Source: Bacteroidales bacterium
Lineage (GTDB): Bacteria > Bacteroidota > Bacteroidia > Bacteroidales > Marinilabiliaceae
Assembly: GCA_024401395.1 (NCBI GenBank)
Contig: JAKSLD010000001.1
Span: 1 to 64,000, forward strand
Direction of reading: 5' to 3'
Length of the DNA: 64,000 nt
In this document: positions 45,827-56,755 of the stretch, one piece after another
Layout: every line of letters starts with the position of its first letter
Position numbering within the stretch: position 1 is the first letter of the stretch
Notes under the pieces: generated by a model
What the model saw: only the letters and a program-made list of their open reading frames with translations
Database searches by the model: none
Told to the model about the DNA's origin: nothing
Made by a program: the position numbers and the translations under genes

Positions 45827-47092
45827 CTAAGCAAAAACTCCTGCCTTCAATCCTTCGCAGAGTTTTATCAGCTGCTCTTCTGTAATTATATATTGTGGCA
45901 TAACGTATATCAACCGACCGAATGGCCTTATCCATACTCCATGCTCAACAAATATCTTTTGCAACTTGGCCATATTTACTGGCTCTTCCATCTCTACTAC
46001 GCCTATTGTTCCCAACACTCTCACGTTTCTTACTCCCTTAGCTCCTCGCAATGGACTCAACTCTCTATCAAGCCACCCCTCTATCTTTTTTATCTTTCCT
46101 TGCCAATCTTGTTCCAACAGCAAATCTATGCTGGCACACCCTACCGCACATGCTAATGGATTGCCCATGAATGTCGGACCGTGCATAAAGCATTTTGCTT
46201 CTCCTCTGCTGATAGCGTCTGCCACTCCTTTGGTACATAGCGTAGCCGCAAATGACATATACCCTGCAGTCAACGCTTTGCCTATAGTCATAATATCTGG
46301 CGTAACTCCAGCATGTTCATACGCGAACATCTTTCCTGTTCTACCGAATCCTGTCGCTATCTCATCAAATATAAGTAATATTCCCCTGCGGCTGCATTCT
46401 TCTCTCAATAATCTCAAATATTGCGGATGGTAGAATCTCATTCCTCCCGCTCCTTGAACAATAGGCTCTACGATTACGGCAGCTAACGTCTGCTCATGTT
46501 CATCCATCAGCTGCATCATAGGCTCAAAGTCTTTGTCGTCCCACTCGTCATAATAGCCTACTTGCGGAGCTGGAGCGAAATATTGTATAGGTAGCTGCTT
46601 CTGGAACAGGCTGTGCATACCTGTCACTGGATCGCAAACGCTCATGGCATGCCAAGTGTCTCCATGATACCCGCTTCTTATAGTCGCAATCTGACATTTC
46701 TCTGAATGGCCGACTGACGCTTGATACTGAATGGCCATTTTTAAGGCTACCTCAACACTGACTGATCCAGAGTCTGAATAGAATACCCACTCTTGCGATG
46801 GTATCATCTTAAGAAGTCGCTTCGACAATTCCACGGCTGGCTCATGGGAAAGTCCGCCAAACATCACGTGCGACATCTTTTTCATCTGGGCTTCCATAGC
46901 CGCATTGATGCGTGGATTGTTATACCCATGCACTACACACCACCAGCTTGACATGCCGTCTATGAGTCGTCTCCCGTCTTCTAGCTCAATATATACGCCT
47001 TCTGCTTTCGCCACTGGATAGCATGGCAATGGATCTATAGCTGATGTATATGGATGCCATATGTGTTCTCTGTCAAATTGTAAATCTACCAT
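45827..47092 (-). CDS. bioA: Adenosylmethionine-8-amino-7-oxononanoate aminotransferase
   Basis: PLP-dependent aminotransferase that makes 7,8-diaminononanoate from KAPA with SAM as amino donor in biotin synthesis. 421 residues. [14 protein letters not shown] near residue 9 and [21 protein letters not shown] are BioA-specific. [14 protein letters not shown] holds the PLP-binding Asp; [15 protein letters not shown] the PLP lysine near residue 271; [14 protein letters not shown] the next motif. It lies 13 bases after bioB. Confidence 0.96.
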   Translation of the reverse strand: MVDLQFDREHIWHPYTSAIDPLPCYPVAKAEGVYIELEDGRRLIDGMSSWWCVVHGYNNPRINAAMEAQMKKMSHVMFGGLSHEPAVELSKRLLKMIPSQEWVFYSDSGSVSVEVALKMAIQYQASVGHSEKCQIATIRSGYHGDTWHAMSVCDPVTGMHSLFQKQLPIQYFAPAPQVGYYDEWDDKDFEPMMQLMDEHEQTLAAVIVEPIVQGAGGMRFYHPQYLRLLREECSRRGILLIFDEIATGFGRTGKMFAYEHAGVTPDIMTIGKALTAGYMSFAATLCTKGVADAISRGEAKCFMHGPTFMGNPLACAVGCASIDLLLEQDWQGKIKKIEGWLDRELSPLRGAKGVRNVRVLGTIGVVEMEEPVNMAKLQKIFVEHGVWIRPFGRLIYVMPQYIITEEQLIKLCEGLKAGVFA

Positions 47093-47105
47093 CTCTATCT
47101 CTCTT

Positions 47106-48080
47106 TTATTCTTCTTTCAAACTATATCCCGCTGCCTCAAATCTCTCCATATCGTCTTCTATGCTCTTGGCTCCTATCGTAGTGAGCATATCTCCTACTA
47201 TTGAGGAATTGACTCCACACTTCAGTGCTAAATCGCTCTCTTTCCAGTATGAAACACGACCGCCTGCCATACGTATATAGGCCTTCGGATTGACTAATCT
47301 GAACATGGACATCGTCCTCAGTATCTCTTCTATGGTCAGTGGGGCCTGATTCTCTAATGCAGTACCCTTTATTGGCATAAGCACATTCACTGGTATCGAA
47401 CGAACTCCTATTTCTCTCAGATAGCACGCCATTTCTACTCTCTGCTCGTCGGTCTCTCCCATTCCTATGATTCCTCCGGAACAAGCATCCATACCGACTT
47501 CTTTCGCCCACTTGATGGTCTGTACTTTTTCTGCCGTGGTATGTGTCGTACAGAGCGAAGGAAAATGACTGGGAGCTGTCTCTATATTGCAATGGTAGCG
47601 TCTCACTCCTGCATCATATAGTTTCTGAAGTTGCGGCTTGGTAAGCAAACCCATCGACGCACACAGAAATAGGCCTGTCTCTTTTCTAAGTTCTTTGTAA
47701 ATCTCGACGACAGCATCTATCTGACTATCTGTCATCGTCCTGCCGCTTGTAACGAGTGAGTACCTGCGTACACGTGCTCCATCATTTACCTTGGCAAGTT
47801 TCATAGCCTCTTCTACACCTATAAGTGGATACTCATCAATACCTGTCTTATGCTTGTGGGACTGACTGCACCACTTGCAGTCTTCTGAACACCTGCCTGA
47901 ACGGGCATTGATTATTGAACATGTATCAAAATATTTGCCGCAAAGGACTTCTCTTACTTTATCTGCTGCCTCGTACAACTCATTCGCATTCCCCCAATGC
48001 AACAATTCCAATGCTTCGCTGGCAGATACTTCATACCCATCTTCGATTATCCTACGGGTTATCTCTTTCAAATCCAACAT
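47106..48080 (-). CDS. bioB: Biotin synthase
   Basis: Radical SAM enzyme inserting sulfur into dethiobiotin. The ATG at 48080 ([11 protein letters not shown]) is preferred over the farther one at 48119, which lies in the terminator-like hairpin; this gives 324 residues. The 4Fe-4S site is [13 protein letters not shown] near residue 61; [20 protein letters not shown] and [19 protein letters not shown] are BioB signatures, and [15 protein letters not shown] follows with the conserved Arg of the second cluster (usually AAGR). It forms an operon with bioA. No BirA-type operator was recognised upstream. Confidence 0.95.
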   Translation of the reverse strand: MLDLKEITRRIIEDGYEVSASEALELLHWGNANELYEAADKVREVLCGKYFDTCSIINARSGRCSEDCKWCSQSHKHKTGIDEYPLIGVEEAMKLAKVNDGARVRRYSLVTSGRTMTDSQIDAVVEIYKELRKETGLFLCASMGLLTKPQLQKLYDAGVRRYHCNIETAPSHFPSLCTTHTTAEKVQTIKWAKEVGMDACSGGIIGMGETDEQRVEMACYLREIGVRSIPVNVLMPIKGTALENQAPLTIEEILRTMSMFRLVNPKAYIRMAGGRVSYWKESDLALKCGVNSSIVGDMLTTIGAKSIEDDMERFEAAGYSLKEE

Positions 48081-48106
48081 ATCACTTATATATATTGTAT
48101 AATGGC

Positions 48107-48147
48107 TCAAAAAGCCCACAGTCTCACCAAAAGTAAAACTGTAGGCT
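48107..48147 (-). terminator. Hairpin with T run between pyrF and bioB
   Basis: On the minus strand AGCCTACAGT pairs with ACTGTGGGCT (one G-U pair) and a T5 run follows, 27 bases before the bioB ATG. It can end the guaB-pyrF transcript. The loop contains TACTTTTG, which fits TAnnTTTG, so a bioB promoter may be embedded here; alternatively the hairpin may act as an attenuator. Confidence 0.7.
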
Positions 48148-48210
48148 ATAGTATTATATTCTTATTCTCGAAAATTTCCCTCCCTATGGAGAGTCACTTA
48201 AGGGCTCAGC

Positions 48211-49032
48211 TTATAGCTTAGCTAATTCAGCAGCCATCTGCTCCTGAACTTTCTTGGCCTCTGCTGCTGCTACCTCAGCAAATTTCTCTGTATTGTCTGC
48301 ATATATGATAGCACGACTCGAGTTAACCAAAAGGCCGCACTCTTTTGTCATACCATATTTGCATACCTCTTCAAGGCTACCACCCTGCGCGCCAATACCT
48401 GGAACGAGAAGGAAGTGCTTTGGTGCCACTTTTCTGATATCCTCGAACATCTTACCTTGTGTAGCACCTACTACATACATCATATTCTCGTCATTACCCC
48501 AGTTCTGACTTACTCGAAGCACCTTCTCAAAGAGTCGCTCACCCTCTGTATCGGATGTCAACTGGAAGTCGTGCGAACCCTTATTGGATGTCAACGCCAA
48601 AAGGATAACCCATTTACCTTCATAAGTAAGGAATGGACTAACACTATCCTCTCCCATATAAGGAGCTACTGTCAACGAGTCTATATCGAGCTCCCCAAAG
48701 AAGCTGCGGGCATACATCGCACTGGTATTGCCAATATCACCACGCTTTGCATCTGCAATGATGAAATGGTTAGGATATTTTGCCTTCAGATACTTGATTG
48801 TCTCCTCAAATGCAATCCACCCCTTGACACCTAGACTCTCATAGAATGCCAGATTTGGTTTGTATGCTACGCAATATGGTGCTGTAGCATCTATGATTGC
48901 CTTGTTAAATGCCAAAATAGGATCTTCTTCCTTGAGCAAGTGCTGTGGAATCTTCTTGATATCTGTATCAAGACCTACACAGAGGAAGCTCTTCTTCTGG
49001 AATATATTGTCTATTAATTGCTGCTTATTCAT
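48211..49032 (-). CDS. pyrF: Orotidine 5'-phosphate decarboxylase
   Basis: Forms UMP from OMP in pyrimidine synthesis. At 273 residues it belongs to the longer subfamily 2. [15 protein letters not shown] at the start, [19 protein letters not shown] with the catalytic Lys/Asp set near residue 95, [16 protein letters not shown] and [16 protein letters not shown] in the phosphate-binding part, and [12 protein letters not shown] at the end. It begins 4 bases after the guaB stop, an operon joining purine and pyrimidine steps. Confidence 0.96.
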   Translation of the reverse strand: MNKQQLIDNIFQKKSFLCVGLDTDIKKIPQHLLKEEDPILAFNKAIIDATAPYCVAYKPNLAFYESLGVKGWIAFEETIKYLKAKYPNHFIIADAKRGDIGNTSAMYARSFFGELDIDSLTVAPYMGEDSVSPFLTYEGKWVILLALTSNKGSHDFQLTSDTEGERLFEKVLRVSQNWGNDENMMYVVGATQGKMFEDIRKVAPKHFLLVPGIGAQGGSLEEVCKYGMTKECGLLVNSSRAIIYADNTEKFAEVAAAEAKKVQEQMAAELAKL

Positions 49033-49036
49033 GTTT

Positions 49037-50521
49037 TTAGCCTCTGCTAGAATAGTTAGGTGCCTCAGATGTGATAGTTACGTCGTGTGGGTGCGACTCG
49101 TTCATACCGCTTGCTGTAATACGAACAAACTTAGCGTCATGCAACTTCTCGATTGAATCTGCTCCGCAATAACCCATACCACTACGGATACCACCTATCA
49201 ACTGGTAGATTACCTCAAACAACGAACCCTTATATGGCACACGAGCTGCGATACCTTCTGGAACGAGCTTCTTAACGTCATCTTCTGTATCCTGGAAGTA
49301 ACGGTCCTTCGAACCCTTCTGCATTGCCTCAAGGGAACCCATACCACGATACGACTTGAATTTACGGCCATTGTAAAGAATTGTATCTCCAGGGCTCTCC
49401 TCTGTACCAGCGAAGAGTGAACCGCACATCACACAAGAGCCGCCAGCAGCAAGAGCCTTAACAAGGTCACCTGAGTAACGAAGACCACCATCAGCGATTA
49501 CTGGTATGTCACCATAACCAGCATCCTTCAATGCCTTAGATACCTCATAAATAGCCGAAAGCTGTGGAACGCCTACACCTGCAATGATACGTGTCGTACA
49601 GATAGAACCAGGACCGATACCTACCTTTACAGCATCTGCACCCGCCTCTGCCAAAGCTACTGCTGCAGCACCAGTAGCTACATTACCTACTACTATATCA
49701 ATCTGTGGGTATCTCTTTCTAGCCTCTTTCAATGTCTCAATAACACCTCGGCTATGTCCATGAGCTGTATCAATTACAATAGCATCAACACCAGCCTTAA
49801 CTACTGCATCAATACGCTCGAATGTGTTATATGTAACACCAATACCTGCTGCAACTCTCAAGCGACCCTTGGAGTCTTTACAAGCCATTGGCTTATCTTT
49901 TGCCTTTGTAATGTCCTTATATGTAAGGAGACCAAGCAACTTCCCGTCCTTGTCTACTACTGGCAACTTCTCTATCTTGTAGTGCTCCAAGATCTCTCCT
50001 GCTTTCTCAAGGTTTGTTGTCTGGTCTGTTGTGATAAGATCGTCCTTTGTCATTACCTCATTAATAGGACGATTCATATCTGTCTGGAAACGCAAGTCTC
50101 GGTTGGTAACAATACCTACAAGATAGTTGTACTCATCAACTACTGGTATACCACCAATCTTGTACTCTCTCATCAATTTCAACGCATCACCAACTGTCTT
50201 CTCTTTCTGAATAGACACTGGATCATAGATCATGCCATTCTCAGCGCGCTTAACGGTCTCTACCTGCTTAGCCTGCTGCTCTATAGTCATGTTTTTGTGG
50301 ATTACACCAATACCACCCTCACGAGCAATAGCAATTGCCATACGAGACTCTGTAACTGTATCCATCGCCGCAGATACAATTGGGGTATTGATTGCAATGT
50401 TGCGTGAAAACTTTGAGGCTAGTGACACCTCTCGAGGAAGAACTTCAGAATAGGCCGGAATCAAAAGAACGTCATCAAACGTTAGGCCATTGTACGCAAT
50501 TTTATCTTCGATGAACGACAT
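49037..50521 (-). CDS. guaB: Inosine-5'-monophosphate dehydrogenase
   Basis: Oxidises IMP to XMP, the committed step to GMP. The ATG at 50521 ([21 protein letters not shown]) is the family start; the 28 extra upstream codons are AT-rich leader. 494 residues. A CBS pair is inserted at about 95-205, with [20 protein letters not shown] and [16 protein letters not shown]. The catalytic loop [18 protein letters not shown] holds Cys near residue 300, and [16 protein letters not shown] follows. A TATTTTTG box at 50551-50558 (minus strand) may be its -7 element. Confidence 0.97.
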   Translation of the reverse strand: MSFIEDKIAYNGLTFDDVLLIPAYSEVLPREVSLASKFSRNIAINTPIVSAAMDTVTESRMAIAIAREGGIGVIHKNMTIEQQAKQVETVKRAENGMIYDPVSIQKEKTVGDALKLMREYKIGGIPVVDEYNYLVGIVTNRDLRFQTDMNRPINEVMTKDDLITTDQTTNLEKAGEILEHYKIEKLPVVDKDGKLLGLLTYKDITKAKDKPMACKDSKGRLRVAAGIGVTYNTFERIDAVVKAGVDAIVIDTAHGHSRGVIETLKEARKRYPQIDIVVGNVATGAAAVALAEAGADAVKVGIGPGSICTTRIIAGVGVPQLSAIYEVSKALKDAGYGDIPVIADGGLRYSGDLVKALAAGGSCVMCGSLFAGTEESPGDTILYNGRKFKSYRGMGSLEAMQKGSKDRYFQDTEDDVKKLVPEGIAARVPYKGSLFEVIYQLIGGIRSGMGYCGADSIEKLHDAKFVRITASGMNESHPHDVTITSEAPNYSSRG

Positions 50522-50611
50522 AATACGTTGTTTGTTATTAAAATTGCACGCAAAAATAATCAATCCAACGCAAAAGGAAAAGCAAAAAAGACTTAAAATA
50601 AGCAATAAAAA

Positions 50612-50821
50612 CTACGGAACGGGATCATACCCACTTCCTCCCCACGGATGGCACCTCAATATTCGCTTCCCTGCAAGGTAGGACCCCTTTATGGAACCAT
50701 ACTTCTTTATGGCTTCTATCGCATATTGAGAACAGGTCGGCACATACCTACACGCCGGTGGTGTATGCGGAGATATCGCCGTTTGATAAAACCTTATTAC
50801 CAATAGCAAGGGCGACTTCAT
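50612..50821 (-). CDS. yidD: Membrane protein insertion efficiency factor YidD
   Basis: A 69-residue YidD/Hlp family protein that helps YidC-dependent insertion at the inner membrane. The whole family pattern is present: [22 protein letters not shown], then [15 protein letters not shown], and [13 protein letters not shown] at the end. It begins 8 bases after the SLC13 stop. The usual neighbours rnpA, rpmH and yidC are absent, as often in Bacteroidales. Confidence 0.96.
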   Translation of the reverse strand: MKSPLLLVIRFYQTAISPHTPPACRYVPTCSQYAIEAIKKYGSIKGSYLAGKRILRCHPWGGSGYDPVP

Positions 50822-50829
50822 ATTCTAAA

Positions 50830-52269
50830 TCAAATATAATCGGCAAACGACAGGTAGCCGAATAGTAGGAAGGTCACAACCAAGCCTACCGCTCCTATGA
50901 GGAATCCGACTTTTGCCATAGCTTTTTGCGTCACGCCTTCATTGGCATATGCCAAGGCGTTAGGTGCTGTCGATACCGGCAATGCCATAGCTAACGATGC
51001 CGAAACAGTAACACCCAATACTACCATGGTCATCAAGCCTGTATCGCCGCCTACTGATGTATTGGCGGTCAACGCCATAGGTAGCACTGACAGTATCAAT
51101 ACTGCAGCTGCCGTATTACTGATGAATGTAGATATAACGAAGCAGAGCAAACCTGCCACCATTGACAACATCCAAGGTTCCATCTCTGAGAATGGCACTA
51201 GTTTCACTAGATGATGCGCTAATTGCGTCTGGTCCATACCGACACCTAACGCTAGACCTCCAGCTACGAGCCACAATATCTCCCAGTTCATATAGCGCAC
51301 TTCGGCTCTGCCGATTATTCCCGACAGACTGAAAACTGCCAGCGGCATCAGACCTATTACGTACATGTTCAGGCCAATGTATGGCTCAAATATCCACATG
51401 CCTAATGTAACGAAGAATGTTATCGCTACTATACGTCGCGTATTCTTGTTTTCTTCCGCTACCTGAATATCTAATGAAAGATTCTTATGCTGGAATGGGA
51501 ACAACCATAGTAGCAATAACCACGATATGAATACCAGGAATACCGACAATGGCAACATATAGAACATCCAGTCACCATACGTGAAGTCCATATCTAACTT
51601 TCCTGGATCGTTCAGGTAGTGAAGCGCTATCATATTCGCCGGTGTGCCAATCGGTGTAGCAATACCTCCTATATTCGCCGAAATAGGAATGCACAATGTC
51701 AATGGCAACTTATCCTGACTCTTGTATGGCAATGACCTTAGAATAGGTGCCGCGACTGACAACATCAAGGCTGTTGTCGCTGTATTGTTCATAAACATCG
51801 AGAGCGTGGCTGTCACTATCATAAATCCTAGCATAACGCCCTCACTCTTATCTCCAAGTGGCTTAAGAAGTCCTTTTGCTATAGCTGTATCCAAGCCTAC
51901 ACTGGATGCTGCAGCGGCCAGCGTGAAGCCTCCTAAGAACAACATCAGTACAGGATCAGCAAATGTGGACATTATGTCGTGATAGTTGACCAAATGCCCT
52001 AGCGTATAGTCATCAACTCCCTCTACCAGGAATGTAAAACTGGAATTGGAGACTAGTGCCAACATAAGTACGATAATGCTTATGGAGGTCGTCCACAATG
52101 GAACAGCCTCGGTCAGCCACATTATTATGGCATAAATCACTATCGCCATCATACGTCGCTCTACCAGACTCATATCAGGAATGCCATACCACGCCGGTGG
52201 GGTCATCCACACCAGCAAAGCAACGGCAATCGCCATCAGAATCTTTATATATCGCGGACTGTCTTCCAC
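50830..52269 (-). CDS. SLC13/DASS family anion:sodium symporter
   Basis: A 479-residue inner-membrane transporter with about 11-12 hydrophobic segments, of the divalent anion:Na+ symporter family that carries dicarboxylates, sulfate or phosphate. The two family SNT-type motifs are visible: MFMNNTATTALMLSVAAPIL near residue 155 and FISNTAAAVLILSVLPMAL near 385. GGIATPIGTPANMIAL and SLAMALPVSTAPNALAYANEG are also typical. Substrate unknown. Lies 25 bases after cysS. Confidence 0.92.
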   Translation of the reverse strand: MEDSPRYIKILMAIAVALLVWMTPPAWYGIPDMSLVERRMMAIVIYAIIMWLTEAVPLWTTSISIIVLMLALVSNSSFTFLVEGVDDYTLGHLVNYHDIMSTFADPVLMLFLGGFTLAAAASSVGLDTAIAKGLLKPLGDKSEGVMLGFMIVTATLSMFMNNTATTALMLSVAAPILRSLPYKSQDKLPLTLCIPISANIGGIATPIGTPANMIALHYLNDPGKLDMDFTYGDWMFYMLPLSVFLVFISWLLLLWLFPFQHKNLSLDIQVAEENKNTRRIVAITFFVTLGMWIFEPYIGLNMYVIGLMPLAVFSLSGIIGRAEVRYMNWEILWLVAGGLALGVGMDQTQLAHHLVKLVPFSEMEPWMLSMVAGLLCFVISTFISNTAAAVLILSVLPMALTANTSVGGDTGLMTMVVLGVTVSASLAMALPVSTAPNALAYANEGVTQKAMAKVGFLIGAVGLVVTFLLFGYLSFADYI

Positions 52270-52294
52270 TTGCTAGATTTATAACTTAATGGCC

Positions 52295-53758
52295 TTACAA
52301 CGACCACTCGAAACCGTCTTTCGTATCCTTGACATTAAAACCAATATTTTTGAGCTCATCTCGTATCTTGTCTGATGTAGCCCAGTCTTTATTGGCCTTA
52401 GCATTCATTCGTATCTGAAGAAGCAAATCTACTGCCTGCTTGTACTTCGCATCATTGCCGTCGCCTGCTCCGTTACCCTCAAGCTGGAGTCCAAGCACGT
52501 CGATAGCAAATACCTTGAATACGTCCTTGAGTTCTGCAAGGTCTGCTTCTGATATTGTTGCCTTGCCATCTGTAACAGCATTGATAGCCTTTGATGCCTC
52601 AAAGAGATTGCTGATCACTAGTGGTGTGCTCAAATCTTCTTCCATCGCCTCCTCACACTTGGTCCTTAATCCCTTGACATCCACAGTCGATTCTGCACTT
52701 GGCTTGATCTTCATAAGTCGTGCATACGCATCGGTTAGTCTCTCAAAACCTTTCTCTGCTGCCTGAAGCGCATCATTACTGAAATCTACTGTCGAACGGT
52801 AATGGGCCTGAAGAATGAAGAATCGTATTGTCATAGGCGAGTATGCCTGTGTCAATAGTGGGTGTGTTCCTTCAAAGAACTCATCAAGTGTGATAAAATT
52901 ATTATATGACTTACCCATCTTTTTACCTGCGATGGTAATCATATTATTATGCATCCAGTAATGTACGGTCTCCTTGCCGAGAGCTGCTGTCGACTGCGCT
53001 ATCTCACATTCATGGTGCGGGAACATAAGGTCTATACCGCCACCGTGAATATCAAACTCTTCTCCAAGATACTTCGTACCCATAGCCGAGCACTCTAGGT
53101 GCCAGCCTGGGAAGCCTTCGCTCCATGGTGATGGCCAGTGCATAATATGCTCTGGCTGTGCTTTCTTCCACAATGCAAAGTCACAGGCTCTTCTCTTCTC
53201 TGTCTGTCCGTCGAGTTCTCTTGTAGTCTCAAGAAGCTCTTCTATATTACGACCAGACAATTTGCCGTATCTATGGTCTTTATTATATTTCTCTACATCA
53301 AAATATACCGAACCATTAGACTCGTATGCATATCCTGCATCGAGAATCTTCTTAACAAATTCTATCTGCTCTATGATATGTCCAGACGCATGTGGCTCAA
53401 TAGTAGGAGGCAGCACATTGAGCTTCTCCATAGCTCTGTGATAACGTGTGAGATAGTATTGCACTACCTCCATTGGTTCGAGCTGCTCAAGTCTTGCCTT
53501 CTTTGCGATCTTGTCCTCGCCCTCATCTGCATCATGCTCCAGGTGTCCTACATCTGTAATGTTTCTGACATATCTTACCTTGTATCCTAAATGAAGCAAA
53601 TAACGATAGAGCACATCGAATGTAATGGCAGGACGTGCATGACCAAGGTGTCCGTCACCATATACAGTCGGACCGCACACGTACATTCCTACCCTACCTT
53701 CGTTGATAGGCTTCAATGGCTCCACCAAACGTGTAAGCGAGTTATATATTCTAAGCAT
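52295..53758 (-). CDS. cysS: Cysteinyl-tRNA synthetase
   Basis: Class I aminoacyl-tRNA synthetase charging tRNA-Cys, 487 residues. [21 protein letters not shown] has the zinc-binding Cys and the HIGH-type motif (GHLGHA) near residue 38; [14 protein letters not shown] and HHECEIAQS give the remaining zinc ligands; [11 protein letters not shown] is the KMSKS-type motif near 275. The C-terminal helical and anticodon domains are present. First gene of a probable cysS-SLC13-yidD unit. Confidence 0.97.
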   Translation of the reverse strand: MLRIYNSLTRLVEPLKPINEGRVGMYVCGPTVYGDGHLGHARPAITFDVLYRYLLHLGYKVRYVRNITDVGHLEHDADEGEDKIAKKARLEQLEPMEVVQYYLTRYHRAMEKLNVLPPTIEPHASGHIIEQIEFVKKILDAGYAYESNGSVYFDVEKYNKDHRYGKLSGRNIEELLETTRELDGQTEKRRACDFALWKKAQPEHIMHWPSPWSEGFPGWHLECSAMGTKYLGEEFDIHGGGIDLMFPHHECEIAQSTAALGKETVHYWMHNNMITIAGKKMGKSYNNFITLDEFFEGTHPLLTQAYSPMTIRFFILQAHYRSTVDFSNDALQAAEKGFERLTDAYARLMKIKPSAESTVDVKGLRTKCEEAMEEDLSTPLVISNLFEASKAINAVTDGKATISEADLAELKDVFKVFAIDVLGLQLEGNGAGDGNDAKYKQAVDLLLQIRMNAKANKDWATSDKIRDELKNIGFNVKDTKDGFEWSL

Positions 53759-53811
53759 ACGCTAATTAAATTACTGAACGATTAGTTTATGTTGTCTATT
53801 TCATTGAACCG

Positions 53812-53819
53812 CAAAGATA
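53812..53819 (-). promoter_or_regulatory. Probable -7 box of cysS
   Basis: TATCTTTG on the minus strand fits TAnnTTTG and lies about 55 bases before the cysS ATG. The nearest TTG is at a 24-base spacing, longer than ideal, so only the -7 half is well supported. Confidence 0.4.
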
Positions 53820-53904
53820 ATTATTTTTTGCAAACCTAATCCACAATATATGCGCATCTTTCGGAAACCTGTTGCCTGGAATTCGTAATTAGGAATTAAA
53901 ACCA

Positions 53905-53912
53905 TACCTTTG
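53905..53912 (+). promoter_or_regulatory. -7 box abutting the first RNA methyltransferase start
   Basis: TACCTTTG fits TAnnTTTG and ends only four bases before the ATG at 53917. If it is used, transcription begins at or next to the start codon, giving a leaderless or nearly leaderless mRNA. Confidence 0.45.
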
Positions 53913-53916
53913 CACT

Positions 53917-54708
53917 ATGATATCCAATAACCAGAAAAAGCTCATTCGTCAGTTGCGAATGAAGAAATACCGCGACTCTTCTGCTTTGTTCATAGCAGAG
54001 GGAGCAAAGATTGTGGCCGATATGCTGAATAAGGGCATCAAGCCTCATACTCTCTTCTGCACTGAAAAGGGGGTTGCAGATTTGAAAAATCTCGGTATCG
54101 ATGCCTCTTCTAATATTACAATAGCCGACGAACCTGAGATGAAGGAGTTCTCGGAGATGGTTCACGCTACTTCTGTATTGGCTATCCTCCAGAAGCCTGC
54201 AGCAAACCTCATCGAGCCTGATTACCTCTCGAAGATTCTCAATGGACCGACAGATACGCTGGTCCTCGCTCTGGACGATATTCAGGACCCGGGCAACATG
54301 GGCACTATCATTCGTATTGCCGACTGGTTTGGTATCCACAACATATTGTTGTCTCCTACTTGTGCCGACCCATTCGGACCTAAAGCCGTACAGGCATCAA
54401 TGGGTGCAATAGCCCGTGCAGAGATAACGCAGTGTAATCTGGTCGATTTCTTCAATATGCTCGACCGTAAGGTGCCTGTCTATGGCACTGTCTTGGAGGG
54501 TGAGAATATCTATAGGGCTTCTCTTTCCCAGAATGGTGTTATTCTTATGGGCAATGAGGGTCATGGTCTCTCAAAGGAGATTCTGGACTCTCTCACTCAT
54601 AGACTATTGATTCCTTCCTACCCTTCTGACGCAGCATCTACAAGCGAGAGCCTCAATGTCGCAGCAGCTACATCTGTAGTTCTCTCTGAATTCAGACGCC
54701 GGATCTGA
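53917..54708 (+). CDS. SpoU/TrmH family RNA 2'-O-methyltransferase (with substrate-binding N-domain)
   Basis: SPOUT-class RNA methyltransferase, 263 residues. The N-terminal L30e-like substrate-binding domain begins NQKKLIRQLRMKKYRDSSALFIAEGAK. The three SPOUT motifs are present: LALDDIQDPGNMGTIIRIADW near residue 125, VILMGNEGHGLSKEIL near 207, and IPSYPSDAASTSESLNVAAA near 233, forming the knotted SAM site. Such RlmB/TsnR-like enzymes modify rRNA or tRNA; the target nucleotide is not visible. It starts the plus-strand block and is divergent from cysS. Confidence 0.93.
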   Translation: MISNNQKKLIRQLRMKKYRDSSALFIAEGAKIVADMLNKGIKPHTLFCTEKGVADLKNLGIDASSNITIADEPEMKEFSEMVHATSVLAILQKPAANLIEPDYLSKILNGPTDTLVLALDDIQDPGNMGTIIRIADWFGIHNILLSPTCADPFGPKAVQASMGAIARAEITQCNLVDFFNMLDRKVPVYGTVLEGENIYRASLSQNGVILMGNEGHGLSKEILDSLTHRLLIPSYPSDAASTSESLNVAAATSVVLSEFRRRI

Positions 54709-54737
54709 ACAAAGACAACTTAGTTTTATATCGAACG

Positions 54738-55658
54738 ATGAAAAACAACGCATTTCCCGGTCACTTGGCTATGCTGGTCTCTAATATGCTTTGGGGGCTG
54801 ATGGCTCCTATAAGTAAGGACACTCTCAACTTTTTCGCCAACAATGATATCAACCCCATAGTCCTCCCTTCTTTACGCATCTTGGGCGCCACTATGGCTT
54901 TCTGGATATTGTCTATGTTCCTCCCTAAGGAACCTGTATCTAATTCGGACAAGAAAAAGCTTTTCGGCGCGGGTATGTTTTCTATCGCTTTCAACCAGTG
55001 CCTTTTCATCACAGGTATTTCGTTCACTTCTCCTATAGACGCCAGCGTAGTCACTACTATGCTCCCTATAGTTACCATGATTCTCTCGGCTATCGTACTG
55101 AAGGAACCTCTCACTCACCTCAAGGCTGTGGGCGTACTGGTAGGTATGTCGGGGGCATTGCTGCTGGTATTGGGCGACGGACAGGGGTTGCACCTCGACC
55201 GCGACCATATCTTAGGCGACCTCATGTGCTTCACCGCTCAGGTCTCTTTCGCTTGCTACCTCGTATTCTTCAAGGATGTTATCAGCAAGTATAGTGGTGC
55301 GACTCTCATGAAGTGGATGTTCACGTTCTCTGCTATCACGGCTACCCCTTTCGTGGCCCCGTTCCTCGCTAAGGTCCCTTGGTCTGAGATCCCTCTGAAA
55401 ATCTACTCGGAGATAGCGTATACTGTCTTCGTAGCGACTTTCTTTACTTTCTTGCTCATCACAGTGGGTCAGAAAAGACTGCGCCCTACTGTAGTGTCTA
55501 TGTATAATTATGTGCAACCTGTCGTTTCTACTACAATATCTCTGGTTTGGGGCGTCGCTACTTTTGGCTTCGCTAAGGGCATCGCTATTGCTCTCGTATT
55601 CGCAGGAGTATATATCGTTACTCAAAGTAAGAAACGCTCGGATTTAATTAAGGAGTAA
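54738..55658 (+). CDS. EamA/DMT family transporter
   Basis: A 306-residue inner-membrane protein with ten hydrophobic segments in two EamA repeats (about residues 10-145 and 160-298). HLAMLVSNMLWGLMAPISKD is the usual first helix; SPIDASVVTTMLPIVTMILSAIVLKEPL ends repeat 1; VVSMYNYVQPVVSTTISLVWG is the matching end of repeat 2. Such drug/metabolite transporters export metabolites; the substrate is unknown. It follows the methyltransferase by 29 bases. Confidence 0.92.
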   Translation: MKNNAFPGHLAMLVSNMLWGLMAPISKDTLNFFANNDINPIVLPSLRILGATMAFWILSMFLPKEPVSNSDKKKLFGAGMFSIAFNQCLFITGISFTSPIDASVVTTMLPIVTMILSAIVLKEPLTHLKAVGVLVGMSGALLLVLGDGQGLHLDRDHILGDLMCFTAQVSFACYLVFFKDVISKYSGATLMKWMFTFSAITATPFVAPFLAKVPWSEIPLKIYSEIAYTVFVATFFTFLLITVGQKRLRPTVVSMYNYVQPVVSTTISLVWGVATFGFAKGIAIALVFAGVYIVTQSKKRSDLIKE

Positions 55659-55684
55659 TAACAACCATAATATTATCAAAAACC

Positions 55685-56653
55685 ATGAAGCTCATCGTCA
55701 TTATCTTTCTGACTCTTGTCGCTGTTTCTTCTAGTGCTCAGTCTTCCCGAAGGGATTCTCTTCTCAATATGGGACGGTCTCTGCGTGATGCTAAGCTCTT
55801 CGTCGAAGCTATCCAACATTTTACTGATGCCGGCGGCGATGCTGGCCGTCTGGAAATAGCTAACACTCGTTTCGTCATGGGCGAATTTCGTCCAGCTCTG
55901 TCTATATGCGACGATTTGCTGTCCCACGAGAGTATCTATTCTGAAGATGCCGAATTGCTGATTGCCAGAATCAGGGAGTGCCAGGGCTTGTCTCGTATTG
56001 CTCGCTTCAAATACAAAAGGCTTATCAATAATGGCAATGCCGATGCTGCTTATTATTTCGCCTTGATGAATTGCAAGACTGGTCACAATACTGAGGCTGT
56101 CCAACTGCTCCAAAAGTCTATTCAGCTCAACAGGAATAATATCGATGCCCATATAGTCCTTTCAGAGACGCTGATAAATAGCGGACAGCGGTATCTCGCT
56201 ATGCTGCCTCTTATGTATTCTTTATTGTATAGTACCGACACCGAGGGTATCCGTGAGTCTGCTAAGCAGCTCGAGGCTTTATGGAGTAATAAGTCTCATA
56301 TCGTTCTCAACTTGTCTCGCCAGAAGAAGACTTATGTCAGCGAGGCTTCTGAACGCGCCGAGGCTAATATTACCGACTGGATACGCAATTCTTCTTGCTC
56401 CGACTCCCGTCCTCAGACGGAGTGCCACACTCCTGAGCTGTTGGCTTACTTGAAGGCTAATCAGGAGAATAACCTCGACTGGTGGCAGATCGTCTACGCC
56501 GATTTCTTTATTTCTATATGCGACGCTGGTTATCATGACGCCCTCGTCCACCACTTGTGCGCATCGCTCGATCCTGACGGAACTCGCTCTTGGATAGAGA
56601 GTCACGAGGGCAACTATGCCGAGTTCCTTACGTGGCTGACGTTCCAGAAATAG
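55685..56653 (+). CDS. Exported TPR-repeat protein (unknown)
   Basis: A 322-residue protein with a cleavable signal peptide (MKLIVIIFLTLVAVSSSAQ) and helical repeats of TPR type: residues about 40-75 (FVEAIQHFTDAGG), 80-115, 120-150 and 155-190 (NTEAVQLLQKSIQLNRNNID). The C-terminal 100 residues are not repeat-like. Likely periplasmic; TPR proteins mediate protein contacts. It follows the transporter by 26 bases. No specific function can be assigned. Confidence 0.82.
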   Translation: MKLIVIIFLTLVAVSSSAQSSRRDSLLNMGRSLRDAKLFVEAIQHFTDAGGDAGRLEIANTRFVMGEFRPALSICDDLLSHESIYSEDAELLIARIRECQGLSRIARFKYKRLINNGNADAAYYFALMNCKTGHNTEAVQLLQKSIQLNRNNIDAHIVLSETLINSGQRYLAMLPLMYSLLYSTDTEGIRESAKQLEALWSNKSHIVLNLSRQKKTYVSEASERAEANITDWIRNSSCSDSRPQTECHTPELLAYLKANQENNLDWWQIVYADFFISICDAGYHDALVHHLCASLDPDGTRSWIESHEGNYAEFLTWLTFQK

Positions 56654-56755
56654 CACAAAAAGTATGTGTTAACAAATTTTGCACATATAAAAGGGAACAA
56701 AAATGCCCTAAATGTAGTATACTTGGACATTAAACAACCATAAATATCCAGTACG

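Noticed and set aside
49754-50407. A 217-codon plus-strand frame opposite guaB
   Set aside because: Fully inside guaB on the other strand; cysteine- and leucine-rich nonsense translation.
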